From NCBI GenBank assembly GCA_049647485.1, contig JBARXT010000210.1, positions 1-26,008 on the forward strand: a stretch of 26,008 bases of DNA, in the 5' to 3' direction. Both the position numbers and the translations under genes were made by a program. Below the pieces are notes generated by a model. The model worked only from the letters and a program-made list of their open reading frames with translations, did not search any database and had not been told where the DNA came from. Within the stretch, counting starts at the first letter, position 1. The number at the start of each line of letters is the position of its first letter. The DNA is from 62-47 sp049647485 (GTDB taxonomy: Bacteria > Pseudomonadota > Alphaproteobacteria > Rhizobiales > Xanthobacteraceae). Positions 16,269 to 25,084 of this stretch are shown in pieces.

Positions 16269-17243
16269 TCACTGCATGGCGGTGAGCTTGATGTAGGTCG
16301 GGCCGAGAATAACGACGAACAGAACCGGCAGGAAGAACAGGATCATCGGCACCGTGAGCTTCGGCGGCAGCGCCGCGGCCTTCTTTTCGGCCGCGCTCAT
16401 GCGCATGTCGCGGTTTTCCTGCGCCATGACCCGCAGCGCCTGGCCGAGCGGCGTGCCGTAACGCTCGGACTGTTGCAGCGCCAGACAGACGGATTTCACG
16501 CCGTCGATGCCGGTGCGTTTGGCGAGATTTTCATAGGCTACCTTGCGATCCTGCAGATAGGACAGTTCCGCCGTGGTCAGCGTGAATTCCTCGGCCAGCG
16601 GGATCGATTGCGAACCGATTTCGGTCGAAACCTTGCGGAACGCCATTTCGATCGACATGCCGGATTCGACGCAGATCAGCAGCAGGTCGAGAGCGTCGGG
16701 AAACGCACGTCTGATCGACAGTTGCCGCTTTGAGATCGCGTTCTTGAGGAACAGCATCGGTGCCTGCAGGCCGAGATAGGCCGCAACGAGACAGATACCG
16801 ATCTTGATCGGCAGCGGGTGCTGCGTCTTCGTTAGCAGGAAGATATAGGCAGCCGCGCCCATCAGGAACACGATGGGCGTGACCATGCGGAAGAACAGGA
16901 AGGTGATGTAGGGGGCCTGTCCGCGATAGCCCGCCATCATCAGCTTGTCGCGCGCCGCCTCCTGCGCCAGCCATTTGCTGAGGTTGAGGTTGTCGACGAC
17001 ACGCGAAACGACCTGCTTGGGGCTCTGACGCAGCGATACCTTCTCGGTGCGGGCAAGATTGGCGCGTTCCCGCTGCCGGATGCGCTCGCGCTCACTGGCG
17101 ACGGCCTTCATGCGCTTGTTCAGATCCTGCCCCGCGAACAGCGGCGTGATCAGCGTATAGGCAGTCGCGCTGGCGGCAATGCCGGCGAGCAGCATGGTCA
17201 TGAAGCGCGCGTCATGCATCTTCTCTATAATGAAATCGATCAT
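16269..17243 (-). CDS. tadC: Flp pilus assembly protein TadC (type II secretion F domain)
   Basis: A 324-residue inner-membrane platform protein. Membrane segments are visible at about 13-36, in the block around 110-160, and at the C-terminus (about 297-320, with ILFFLPVLFVVILGP). The GspF-type T2SF domain begins near 180 with FPDALDLLLICVESGMSIE and carries the matching RYGTPLGQALRVMAQENR segment. It works with TadB above the CpaF motor. The frame is open further upstream, but the ATG at 17243 has AGAGG just before it and gives the family's usual N-terminus. It is separated from tadB by 104 bases and is the last gene of the minus-strand series. Confidence 0.92.
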   Translation of the reverse strand: MIDFIIEKMHDARFMTMLLAGIAASATAYTLITPLFAGQDLNKRMKAVASERERIRQRERANLARTEKVSLRQSPKQVVSRVVDNLNLSKWLAQEAARDKLMMAGYRGQAPYITFLFFRMVTPIVFLMGAAAYIFLLTKTQHPLPIKIGICLVAAYLGLQAPMLFLKNAISKRQLSIRRAFPDALDLLLICVESGMSIEMAFRKVSTEIGSQSIPLAEEFTLTTAELSYLQDRKVAYENLAKRTGIDGVKSVCLALQQSERYGTPLGQALRVMAQENRDMRMSAAEKKAAALPPKLTVPMILFFLPVLFVVILGPTYIKLTAMQ

Positions 17244-17347
17244 GGCGCGGCCTCTGGTCTCTCGAATCTGACGTTCGCTCGTGATGCTCTCATTCCAACA
17301 TTTGTCGGATGCCGACGGGGCGCGACGCAAATGCTGAAATCGAACCG

Positions 17348-18328
17348 CTAGAAATCGAAATTGATCATCTTCTTCATGACGAAGATTCCCATGCTCATCC
17401 ACAGCACGCAGCCGGCCAGCATCATCCGCCCGACCGGCTCGGTCCACAGCAGCGCGATGTATTGCGGAGTGGAAATGTAGACCAGAAGCATCACGATCGG
17501 CGGCAGCGAGCCGATGATGCCGGCCGATGCCTTGGCTTCCATCGACATCGCCTGAATCTTCTCGGACATCTTCTTGCGATCGCGCAGCACCTTGGACAGG
17601 TTGCCGAGCGCTTCGGACAGATTGCCGCCGGACTTCTGCTGGATCGCGACGACGATGCCGAAGAAATTCGCCTCCGGCAGCGGCATCCGCTCGTAAAGTC
17701 GCAGGCAGGCATCGCCGAGCGGTATGCCGATGGTCTGGGTTTCGATGATGGCGAGAAATTCGCCCTTCAAGGGCTCCGGCGCATCGGCGGCGACCACCTT
17801 GATGGATTCGAACAGCGGCAATCCGGCCTTGATGCCACGCACGATGACATCAACCGCATCGGGGAGGGCGGCGAGAAACTTCTTCTCGCGCCGCTTCTTC
17901 AGAAAGCCGAGCAGCCAACGCGGCACACCGAACCCGGCCGCGAAACCGAGAGCGGCCGATGCCATCAATCCGCCGCCGAAAAGGAAGGTGATTGCGAAGG
18001 CGAAGAGGCCGAGAACGGCCGAAATTATCAGGAATTTCTCTTTCGACCACGACAGGCCGGCCTGCGAGATGCGGTTGTTGAGCGGGACCTTTTTTTCCTT
18101 CTTGCTCCGCTCATCGAGTTCCTTGAGGGAGCTTTCGACCTGTTGACGGCGTGAGCGCTGGCTGCGGTCGATCGCCGTGCTGACGCGGACGGCCTCGGGC
18201 CGCGCGACGGAGGCCCGGCGTTTTTCAGCCTGCCGCTCGCCGGATAGCAACGGGTAGATAAAGACCCACGCCACGCCGCCGATGGCGGTGGCCGCGAGAA
18301 ATGCCAGGGCCAGGGTTTCGAGTTTCAT
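17348..18328 (-). CDS. tadB: Flp pilus assembly protein TadB (type II secretion F domain)
   Basis: A 326-residue inner-membrane platform protein, paralogous to TadC. It has an N-terminal membrane segment at about 5-28, a basic and charged cytoplasmic stretch from about 30 to 85, and two helices at about 98-140. A T2SF domain follows, beginning with LPDAVDVIVRGIKAGLPLFE and carrying the QQKSGGNLSEALGNLSKVLRDR motif typical of TadB. Two C-terminal membrane segments follow. TadB and TadC together form the platform that couples CpaF ATP hydrolysis to pilin insertion. Its start is nine bases after the cpaF stop, so the two genes are closely co-transcribed. Confidence 0.94.
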   Translation of the reverse strand: MKLETLALAFLAATAIGGVAWVFIYPLLSGERQAEKRRASVARPEAVRVSTAIDRSQRSRRQQVESSLKELDERSKKEKKVPLNNRISQAGLSWSKEKFLIISAVLGLFAFAITFLFGGGLMASAALGFAAGFGVPRWLLGFLKKRREKKFLAALPDAVDVIVRGIKAGLPLFESIKVVAADAPEPLKGEFLAIIETQTIGIPLGDACLRLYERMPLPEANFFGIVVAIQQKSGGNLSEALGNLSKVLRDRKKMSEKIQAMSMEAKASAGIIGSLPPIVMLLVYISTPQYIALLWTEPVGRMMLAGCVLWMSMGIFVMKKMINFDF

Positions 18329-18337
18329 GGGTCACCG

Positions 18338-19819
18338 TCAGACGTTGATGTCGGCGTCGGAAGCATCGAGCGCCGCCGCCAGCCGCCCTTCTTCATTGTA
18401 GTAGCGGGCCCGCTCCCAGAATGCCGGACGTCCGATGCCGGTCGAGCGATGGCGGCCGATGATCTTGCCGTTGGCATCCTCACCCATCAGATCGTAGATG
18501 AAGATATCCTGGGTGATGATGGTATCGCCTTCCATGCCGATCACTTCGGTGATGTGGGTGATCCGTCGCGAACCGTCGCGCAGGCGCGCGGCCTGGACGA
18601 TCACGTCGATGGATCCGCAGATCATTTCGCGGATGGTGCGCGAGGGCAGCGAATAGCCGCCCATGGTGATCATGGATTCGCAGCGCGACAGCGCCTCGCG
18701 CGGATTGTTGGCGTGCAGCGTTCCCATCGAACCGTCGTGGCCTGTGTTCATCGCTTGCAACAGGTCGAAAGCCTCAGGACCGCGGACTTCGCCGACGATG
18801 ATGCGTTCAGGCCGCATACGCAAGCAGTTCTTGACCAGATCGCGCATGGTGATCTGGCCTTCGCCCTCGATGTTCGGCGGGCGGGTTTCGAGCCGAACCA
18901 CGTGAGGCTGCTGCAGTTGCAGTTCGGCGGCGTCCTCGCAGGTGATGATGCGCTCGTCGTGATCGATGTACTGCGTCAGGCAGTTGAGCAGCGTGGTTTT
19001 TCCGGAGCCGGTGCCGCCCGAGACCAGCACATTGCAGCGAACGCGGCCGATGATCTGCAGGATCTCGGCGCCCTGCGGCGTGATGGTGCCGTACTTCACC
19101 AACTGGTCGAGCGTCAGCTTGTCCTTGCGAAACTTACGAATGGTGAGCGCGGGGCCGTCGATCGCCAGCGGCGGCACGATGGCGTTGACGCGGGAGCCGT
19201 CGGCGAGGCGGGCGTCGCAGATCGGCGAGGATTCGTCGACGCGCCGGCCGACCTGGCTGACGATGCGCTGGCAGATGTTGAGAAGCTGCTGGTTGTCGCG
19301 GAACCGGATGCCGGTCTTCTGAATCTTGCCGCCGACTTCGATGAAGACGGTGCCGGCGCCGTTGACCATGATGTCGGCGATGTCGTCGCGCGCCAGCAGC
19401 GGTTCGAGCGGCCCGTATCCCAGGACGTCGTTGCAGATATCGTCGAGCAGTTCTTCCTGCTCGGCGATCGACATCACGATGTTCTTGATCGCGATAATCT
19501 CGTTGACGATATCGCGGATTTCCTCGCGGGCCGACTCGGCGTCGAGCTTGGCGAGCTGCGCGAGATCGATCGCTTCGATCAGCGCGCCGAAGATCGTCGC
19601 CTTGACCTGATAGTAATTTTCCGAGCGCCGCGCCTCTTGCGGCGGAGGCGGCGCCTTCGGCGCTGGACGTATGGGCGCGAGCGGCGGCGACGCCACCGGA
19701 GCGGGAGACATTGGCGTGGAGCTGTTCTGGGACGGCGACGCCGCGGCTGTTTCCAGCACGACTTCGGGGGCCCTTGCGGCCCTGCTATCGTTTTCCGATC
19801 CGCTGCGCTTACCGAACAC
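18338..19819 (-). CDS. cpaF: Flp pilus motor ATPase CpaF/TadA
   Basis: A 493-residue secretion ATPase of the VirB11/GspE family that drives Flp pilus assembly at the inner membrane. Residues 1-67 form a Pro/Ala/Ser-rich disordered leader. An N-terminal domain follows with GYGPLEPLL near 134-142 and DIMVNGAGTVFIE near 149-161. The ATPase core has Walker A GGTGSGKTT at 268-276, TCEDAAELQL, the RMRPERIIVGEVRG stretch with its arginines, and TGHDGSMGTLHANNPREA. The start codon is GTG, supported by GGAG seven bases upstream (19827-19830 on the plus strand), with no better ATG nearby. It lies between cpaE and tadB. Confidence 0.96.
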   Translation of the reverse strand: MFGKRSGSENDSRAARAPEVVLETAAASPSQNSSTPMSPAPVASPPLAPIRPAPKAPPPPQEARRSENYYQVKATIFGALIEAIDLAQLAKLDAESAREEIRDIVNEIIAIKNIVMSIAEQEELLDDICNDVLGYGPLEPLLARDDIADIMVNGAGTVFIEVGGKIQKTGIRFRDNQQLLNICQRIVSQVGRRVDESSPICDARLADGSRVNAIVPPLAIDGPALTIRKFRKDKLTLDQLVKYGTITPQGAEILQIIGRVRCNVLVSGGTGSGKTTLLNCLTQYIDHDERIITCEDAAELQLQQPHVVRLETRPPNIEGEGQITMRDLVKNCLRMRPERIIVGEVRGPEAFDLLQAMNTGHDGSMGTLHANNPREALSRCESMITMGGYSLPSRTIREMICGSIDVIVQAARLRDGSRRITHITEVIGMEGDTIITQDIFIYDLMGEDANGKIIGRHRSTGIGRPAFWERARYYNEEGRLAAALDASDADINV

Positions 19820-19842
19820 GTCTGTACTCCACCCGGTTGGGT

Positions 19843-21114
19843 TTATCTGGCCCGCAGTTTCTCAAGGAGCGGCGCCAGCAACGAGCCGCGCGGCTTCTTG
19901 GCCTCGCCGCGGCCGGTGAGGCGTTGCGCGATCTGCAGGAACAGTTCGGTGGTGCGATGGCCGGCGGAAATCTCCGCGATCATCTGACCATTGTTTGCGG
20001 CCGATCCGAACAATTGCGGCTCGAACGGAATGATCGCCACCGGCTGGCTTTCGATCGCCTTGGCGAATTCGCTGGCGTTGATTTCCGGACGCTTGGGCAC
20101 GCCGACCTGATTGAGACAATAGAGCGGCGGGCGATCGTTCGGCCGTGCGGCCTTCAGGAGATCGTACAGGTTCTTGGCGTTGCGCAGGTTGGCCAGGTCG
20201 GGCGCCGCCACGATCAGGATATCGTCGGCGCCGATCAGGGCGCGGCGCGCCCAGCCGGACCATTGATGCGGCACGTCGAGCACGATGCATGGCATCGTGG
20301 TGCGCAGCGTATCGAAGATCGAATCGAAGGCTTCGGTGCCGAAGTCGTAGACCCGGTCCAGCGTCGCGGGTGCCGCGAGCAGGCTGAGGTGATCGGTGCA
20401 CTTCGACAGCAGGCGGTCCATGAAGGCGGTATCGACACGGTCCGGCGAGAACACCGCCTCGGCGATGCCCTGCGAGGGATCCTGGTTGTAGTCGAGCCCT
20501 GCGGTGCCGAAGGCGAGGTCGAGATCGGCAACGACCGAATCCAGCGCCAGGTCGCGCGCGATGGCCCAGGCCACGTTATGGGAGATGGTCGATGCGCCGA
20601 CGCCGCCTTTGGCGCCGACCACCGCGATGATGCGGCCGACCGCCTTGGCTTCAGGGGCCGAAAACAGGTTGCAGATCGCGCGCACGACATCGAGTGGAGC
20701 GACCGGCGCCATCACGTAGTCGCTGACGCCCCGGCGGACCAGTTCACGATACAGGGTGACATCGTTGATCCGGCCGATGACGACGACGCGCGTGCCTGCG
20801 TCGCACACCGTTGCCAGTTGATCGAGGCCGGTGAGGATGTCGTTGCGTCCCTCGGTTTCGAGGACGATGACATTGGGCGTCGGCGAGGTGCGATAAGCCT
20901 CGATCGCCGCGGCGATGCCGCCCATCTGGATCTTGATGTGGGCCTTGCCGAGACGGCGATCCTCGCCGGCCGATTGCACCACGGCAGCGGTTTCCACCGT
21001 TTCGCAGAATGCCTGCACCGAGACGCGGGGCGCCGGCGCGATGTGCGTATCGGTATCAGACGACGCTGGCGTCGTCGGCGATTCGTCCAAGGTCTGGCGC
21101 TCGTAACTGATCAT
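19843..21114 (-). CDS. cpaE: Flp pilus localisation ATPase CpaE/TadZ
   Basis: A 423-residue MinD/ParA-like protein that places the Tad machine, for example at the pole in Caulobacter. Residues 30-155 form an atypical receiver-like domain. Where a true receiver has its phosphoacceptor aspartate, the strand reads VIVLETEG, so phosphorylation is unlikely. The ATPase domain starts near 160 with IIAVVGAKGGVGAST, the deviant Walker A motif (168-176), followed by SVVADLDLAFG as the switch region. The start overlaps the cpaD stop as ATGA, which points to translational coupling. The length is normal for CpaE. Confidence 0.95.
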   Translation of the reverse strand: MISYERQTLDESPTTPASSDTDTHIAPAPRVSVQAFCETVETAAVVQSAGEDRRLGKAHIKIQMGGIAAAIEAYRTSPTPNVIVLETEGRNDILTGLDQLATVCDAGTRVVVIGRINDVTLYRELVRRGVSDYVMAPVAPLDVVRAICNLFSAPEAKAVGRIIAVVGAKGGVGASTISHNVAWAIARDLALDSVVADLDLAFGTAGLDYNQDPSQGIAEAVFSPDRVDTAFMDRLLSKCTDHLSLLAAPATLDRVYDFGTEAFDSIFDTLRTTMPCIVLDVPHQWSGWARRALIGADDILIVAAPDLANLRNAKNLYDLLKAARPNDRPPLYCLNQVGVPKRPEINASEFAKAIESQPVAIIPFEPQLFGSAANNGQMIAEISAGHRTTELFLQIAQRLTGRGEAKKPRGSLLAPLLEKLRAR

Positions 21115-21851
21115 TGGCCCACACTGCTGATTTTGCCCTTGTCGGCGTCCGGATAGGTCGTCGCGGTGCTTTCGCCCTTGCGGTACTTGTCGAGCACCAC
21201 GGTGCGGCGGGCGTTATAGGCCGGCCCTTCCGGCCGCGGCTGCACCAGGTCGGACGGATTTGCGACCATCGCCGCCAGATTGCGCTGGTTGGCGCAGCCG
21301 AAATTCCAGTAGCTGGTGTTCTCCAGATACGACTTGCCCTTCACCGAGGGACCGAGATCTTCCGGCCATAGTCCGCAGGGGCCGGCGACAGCGGTGATCT
21401 TCGGATAGCTGACGCGGATCGATGCGAAGACCTGCGGGTCGGCAGGGTGATATTTGCGCACCACGACGCCGTGCGCCGGGATTCCGCTTGCTGACAACAG
21501 CGACCTGATTTCGCGCAGCGAGTCGCCTGCGGCGCGCGCGTTCGGGGTGTGTGTCGGTACATCGACGACGATGGCGCCGATGCCTTCGCGCATCCATGTG
21601 CGGCCCAGCGCGACGATTTCCGCGCGCTGCGATGCGCTCAAGCCACCGCGGCCGTTGCCGACGAAAATATTGATGCTGTGGTCGGCTTCCTGAATGGCGA
21701 TCGGATGGCGCAGGCGGTAGTCGTCAGGAATGCTGCCGGTCACGTCCTGAGCGCGCGTGTGATTGCAGGCGCCGAGCGTCAGCGCCACGCCGACAAGCAG
21801 CGCGGCGGTACGAAGACGATGAAGCGTCTCGACGGGTCGTTGCGTGGTCAT
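21111..21851 (-). CDS. cpaD: Flp pilus assembly lipoprotein CpaD
   Basis: A 246-residue outer-membrane lipoprotein. Its signal peptide runs through LLVGVALTLGAC, with the lipobox cysteine at residue 29. The mature part matches the CpaD family: DYRLRHPIAIQE near the start, GRTWMREGIGAIVVDVPTHT in the middle, and NFGCANQRNLAAMVANPSDL toward the end. CpaD supports the CpaC secretin and is needed for pilus formation in Caulobacter. AGGA lies upstream of the ATG. The gene follows cpaC by 21 bases and overlaps cpaE by four. Confidence 0.94.
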   Translation of the reverse strand: MTTQRPVETLHRLRTAALLVGVALTLGACNHTRAQDVTGSIPDDYRLRHPIAIQEADHSINIFVGNGRGGLSASQRAEIVALGRTWMREGIGAIVVDVPTHTPNARAAGDSLREIRSLLSASGIPAHGVVVRKYHPADPQVFASIRVSYPKITAVAGPCGLWPEDLGPSVKGKSYLENTSYWNFGCANQRNLAAMVANPSDLVQPRPEGPAYNARRTVVLDKYRKGESTATTYPDADKGKISSVGQ

Positions 21852-21872
21852 TGCCGTTATCCTTGTCCCGTC

Positions 21873-23330
21873 TCAGTCGGTGATGAAGCCGTAGGTGCCG
21901 CGATATTTCCGGTCCGCCGGATCACGTCCGGGGACGCCGTAGATGCGATTGATGCTGCCGAGCAGGTCGGCCTGCGGATCGGACGCCGCGACGAAGCCGT
22001 CGTCGGGCCGCGACAGATCCTTCTGCGCCACTGCGCGGACGACATAAGGCGTCACCAGCACCATCAGTTCGGTGTTGTTGTTGACGTAGTCGCGGCTGCG
22101 GAACAGCGTGCCGAGGATCGGCAGGCGCGTCAGTCCGGGCATTCCGTTGATCGCCTGCTTGGTCTGCTGCTGGATCAGGCCGGCCATCGCCATCGAGCCG
22201 CCGGAGGGAATTTCCAGCGTGGTGTCGGCGCGACGGGTCTTGATCGAGGGAACCGATGTGCCGGAGATCTGGATGGCGTTCTCGTTGGTCACTTCGGAAA
22301 CTTCGGTGGCGACACGCAGGCTGATGCGGCCTTCGCTCAGCACCACCGGCGTGAAGTTCAACGCGATACCGAATTTCTTGAAGATGATGCTCGGCGTACA
22401 GACGCCGTTGGTGCAGGTGATCCCCGACGGCACCGGAAATTCACCGCCCGCGAGAAAGTTGGCGCTTTCGCCGGAAATCGCGGTCAGGCTCGGCTCCGCC
22501 AGCGTGCGCATCACGCCGGCGCTTTCCATCGCGCGCACCGTCGCCTGTACGCTCGGAACGCCCACTGTGCCGCTGTTGCCGAACCCGGCGGTCGCGGCGT
22601 TGCCGGTCACCAGCGCCCGGCCGTTGGCCGTGAACGGGTTGGAGTTGTTGAAGTTCACCACCGCGGTGCCGTAGTTCATGTTCGCGCTGAGATCGACGCC
22701 GAGCTGCTTGATGACGTTGCGCTGAACTTCGGCCACCACGACCTTGAGCATCACCTGATCGCGGCCGCGAACCGAGAGACTGTTGACGACGTTCTTCTCT
22801 TCGCCGACCACACGGACCGCGATATCGAAAGCCTGCTGCGATTCAGCCTGTGTCGCAACGCTGCCCGTCAGCACCACTCCCTGGCCGATGCCCTCGACAT
22901 TGATGGCGGCGTTGGGGAGGACTTGCTTCAGCATGCCCCGGATGCCGTTGAGGTCGCGGGTCACTGCGATGTCGTAGGCGGCGATCTGCTGGCCCTCGGC
23001 ATCGAAGAACACGATATTGGTCTGGCCGACGGTCGCGCCGATGATGTAGGCGCGCTGCGCCGAGCGCACCACCGCATTGGCGATCTTCGGATCGGCGACC
23101 AGCACGTCCTTGACGTCGCGCGGCAGGTCGATGACCACCGATTTTCCGATGCCGAGGGCCAGATGGCGCGCATTGAGATGTCCGCTCGCTGTTGCGGCGG
23201 CAGGGACCGGCCGGTTCGCGGCCAGCGCCGGCGTGATCACCGGCTCAAGCACCAGCGCACCGACAGCGGCAAAGCACAGCGCCTGCTTCATCACAGTGCG
23301 AAGCGTTCCGCGATTGTCCCGACACTTCAT
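21873..23330 (-). CDS. cpaC: Flp pilus outer-membrane secretin CpaC/RcpA
   Basis: A 485-residue secretin that forms the outer-membrane channel for the pilus. The signal peptide ends near ITPALAA (about residue 38). The pilus-assembly N-terminal domain follows (GKSVVIDLPRDVKDVLVADPKIANAV begins near 62), then a BON-like segment (INVEGIGQGVVLTGSV) and the secretin domain from about 210. The secretin domain includes VPSVQATVRAMESAGV, GGEFPVPSG and the closing LPILGTLFRSRDYVNNNTEL. The ATG at 23330 has GGAAGGA eight bases upstream, which supports it over an internal ATG at 23291. CpaB precedes it by 18 bases. Confidence 0.95.
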   Translation of the reverse strand: MKCRDNRGTLRTVMKQALCFAAVGALVLEPVITPALAANRPVPAAATASGHLNARHLALGIGKSVVIDLPRDVKDVLVADPKIANAVVRSAQRAYIIGATVGQTNIVFFDAEGQQIAAYDIAVTRDLNGIRGMLKQVLPNAAINVEGIGQGVVLTGSVATQAESQQAFDIAVRVVGEEKNVVNSLSVRGRDQVMLKVVVAEVQRNVIKQLGVDLSANMNYGTAVVNFNNSNPFTANGRALVTGNAATAGFGNSGTVGVPSVQATVRAMESAGVMRTLAEPSLTAISGESANFLAGGEFPVPSGITCTNGVCTPSIIFKKFGIALNFTPVVLSEGRISLRVATEVSEVTNENAIQISGTSVPSIKTRRADTTLEIPSGGSMAMAGLIQQQTKQAINGMPGLTRLPILGTLFRSRDYVNNNTELMVLVTPYVVRAVAQKDLSRPDDGFVAASDPQADLLGSINRIYGVPGRDPADRKYRGTYGFITD

Positions 23331-23348
23331 TTCGTGGGTCCTTCCGAT

Positions 23349-24134
23349 TTACTGCCGGGCCGTTGCCTTGGTCGATACGCCGTAACGCACCACGTTGATG
23401 GATTCGCGCCTGCCGAGATCGTCGTTGCTCGCCACCGGGGCGTTGGCGTCGGCGATGCTGCGCAACGCCAGCGACAGCGTGCCGTTCTGGCGCGCGCGCG
23501 CCAGCGTTTCCGCCTGCTCCGGCTTCAACTCGAGGGTCACGGTCTTGCCGACGACGGTGTTCTGGCCTTCCTTCTCGCGCGGCGTCTGATCGATCGCCAG
23601 CACGCGCACGTTGGTCAGGATGGTCTCGGAAATCGCGGCTTCGCCGTTGTTCTGATCCGGATTCTTCTCGCGTCGCGACAGGATGACATCGACGCGATCG
23701 TTCGGCAGGATGAAGCCGCCAGCGCCGGTTTCCGGCGAAATTTCAGTCGAAATGGCGCGCATGCCGGCGGGCAGTACCGCGGCCATGAAGCCGGCGCCGC
23801 CGGCCATCACCAGCTTGCTGTCGCGGATGGGTTCGCCGGCAACGAATGGTGAGCGGGCAATGGCGTTGGCAAGCTTGGCGGGAGCGTCGGGTCGGCTGTC
23901 GCGGCGCACGAAGGTCGCGCTTGCAGCGGCGGCAGGCCATGCCTGCCACTGCACGTCGCTCGCCGTGACAGTCTTTCCGAGCGGGATATCGGCCTTGGCG
24001 ACGAGAACATCGACGGTCTGCATCTGCGCAGTCGGCGCGGACTGCGGCCTCGGATCAGAGCCGCTGGCCAGATAGGCAGCAAGGCCGCCGGCACCGACGG
24101 CAATGGCCAGGACGACAATGCGTGCGGTTTTCAT
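23349..24134 (-). CDS. cpaB: Flp pilus assembly protein CpaB/RcpC (SAF domain)
   Basis: A 261-residue periplasmic protein of the RcpC/CpaB family, thought to assist the secretin and possibly to contact peptidoglycan through its SAF domain. An N-terminal membrane or signal segment covers about 5-26. The SAF domain starts near 40 with VDVLVAKADIPLGKTVTASD and includes VAGEPIRDSKL. The C-terminal RcpC part carries ETGAGGFILPNDRVDVILSRR and VTLELKPEQAETLARARQNG. I chose the ATG at 24134, which has GGAAG eight bases upstream; a GTG at 24143 in the same frame sits right against that site and would leave no spacing. It is the first gene of the cpaBCDEF-tadBC series. Confidence 0.93.
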   Translation of the reverse strand: MKTARIVVLAIAVGAGGLAAYLASGSDPRPQSAPTAQMQTVDVLVAKADIPLGKTVTASDVQWQAWPAAAASATFVRRDSRPDAPAKLANAIARSPFVAGEPIRDSKLVMAGGAGFMAAVLPAGMRAISTEISPETGAGGFILPNDRVDVILSRREKNPDQNNGEAAISETILTNVRVLAIDQTPREKEGQNTVVGKTVTLELKPEQAETLARARQNGTLSLALRSIADANAPVASNDDLGRRESINVVRYGVSTKATARQ

Positions 24135-24208
24135 ACGCTTCACTTCCCACTAATGAGACGCACGACGCGATCGTCGCCGTAGCGGGAGTTGAGCAGTTAT
24201 TCGTCAAA

Positions 24209-24218
24209 GCATGGTTAA
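24209..24218 (-). promoter_or_regulatory. CtrA half-site-like TTAACCATGC upstream of cpaB
   Basis: On the minus strand the sequence TTAACCATGC lies about 75 bases before the cpaB start. TTAACC is the better-conserved half of alphaproteobacterial CtrA sites; the matching TTAA seven bases upstream is not present (GATA instead). The gap between cpaA and cpaB (133 bases) is the largest within the pilus gene series and is a plausible promoter region. Weak evidence on its own. Confidence 0.3.
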
Positions 24219-24267
24219 TGACACGTATCGAAACGAGATTAACGAGATATTTTCTCGCTCTCGTCCG

Positions 24268-24792
24268 TCATCCGACGATGAAACGGCCAAGATCGACCGC
24301 TTTGATCCACGCGGTTTCCGGATAAATCATCAGTGCGCCGGCAGCGAGCGCGATGCCGTAGGGGATGCCGCTCTCTTTGTGATGAAGCCGGAGCAGCCAT
24401 TGTTGGCCGGTCAAGGCGTAAGGTATCGGCCAGCGCCGAAATTCGAGCAGCATCAACGTCAGCACTCCGCCGAACAGCGAGGCGTAGATCAGATAAGTCA
24501 GCAGGTGGTCGAAGCCGAACCACAGCGCGGTGGCTGCCGCCACCTTGGCGTCGCCGCCGCCGATCCAGCCCATGGCAAAGCAGGTGAAGGCCATCGCCAG
24601 CACGGCGGCGCCGGCGGCGATATGCAGGCCGATCTCGATCACACCCATGCCGGACGCGATCGCGAGCACGAAAAAGCCGGCGATCAGCAGCAACGACACC
24701 CGGTTGGAAATCGTCATGGTCAGCAGGTCGCTCGAGGCCGCGAACGCCATCAGCGTGGGAAACAGCAGAAGCCGGAGGAGATCGAGGATCAT
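24268..24792 (-). CDS. cpaA: Prepilin peptidase CpaA/TadV (A24)
   Basis: A 174-residue aspartic peptidase of the inner membrane that cuts the leader from the Flp pilin. It lacks the N-methylating domain of PilD, as expected for the TadV/CpaA type. The two catalytic aspartates are visible: Asp22 in SSDLLTMTISN and Asp81 in WIGGGDAK. About five hydrophobic segments cover most of the protein. It lies downstream of flp and upstream of cpaB on the same strand, the usual order flp-cpaA-cpaB. The gap to cpaB suggests a separate promoter for the later genes. Confidence 0.93.
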   Translation of the reverse strand: MILDLLRLLLFPTLMAFAASSDLLTMTISNRVSLLLIAGFFVLAIASGMGVIEIGLHIAAGAAVLAMAFTCFAMGWIGGGDAKVAAATALWFGFDHLLTYLIYASLFGGVLTLMLLEFRRWPIPYALTGQQWLLRLHHKESGIPYGIALAAGALMIYPETAWIKAVDLGRFIVG

Positions 24793-24871
24793 GGCGTTAC
24801 CCGTGTCACGCGTTCGTGGTGCGGGAGGCTAACCGACGAACAATGAACAATCGCGAAATGTGCGGTTCGTT

Positions 24872-25018
24872 TCACCAGAGGCTGACGGCGCGTAGCAGCA
24901 ATGCGGCCGAGGCCAGTGCGAGCGCGATGCAGACGGTTTGTGTCGCGCGATCCTGTTGCAGGCGGGTGGACGTGGTGCTGCAATCGTATCCGCCGTTGGA
25001 TTTTGATGTACCCGTCAC
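24872..25018 (-). CDS. Small single-span membrane protein between flp and cpaA (hypothetical)
   Basis: I do not recognise this 48-residue reading frame. It begins with GTG, with AGGG five bases upstream (25024-25027 on the plus strand). The first 27 residues are polar (TGTSKSNGGYDCSTTSTRLQ and on). A hydrophobic C-terminal helix follows, about residues 28-46 (TVCIALALASAALLLRAVSL), ending in Trp. Third-position GC is high, near 70 percent, like the neighbours. It sits between the flp hairpin and cpaA, in the direction of the operon. The frame is the same as that of flp and stays open from the flp stop codon onward, but no start codon lies between them. It could be a minor Tad component or a chance frame; homologues at the same position would decide. 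Confidence 0.5.
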   Translation of the reverse strand: MTGTSKSNGGYDCSTTSTRLQQDRATQTVCIALALASAALLLRAVSLW

Positions 25019-25084
25019 TGCGACCCTGGCTGCCGTAGGATTAGCGAGCTTCCTGGAGTTCTTGGGTAGAGATTGCTTGAGGTA

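Noticed and set aside
18449..19987. A 512-codon plus-strand frame opposite cpaF
   Set aside because: Shadow of the CpaF ATPase gene; no domain and a biased composition.
21549..23852. A 767-codon open frame on the plus strand, antisense to cpaD, cpaC and cpaB
   Set aside because: It has no recognisable domain, its translation is rich in Arg, Ala, Asp and His as expected of a shadow frame in high-GC DNA, and three well-supported genes lie on the other strand.
24789..24983. 64-codon minus-strand frame between cpaA and flp
   Set aside because: It overlaps cpaA's start, has shadow-like composition, and competes with the better-supported 48-residue frame at 24872-25018.
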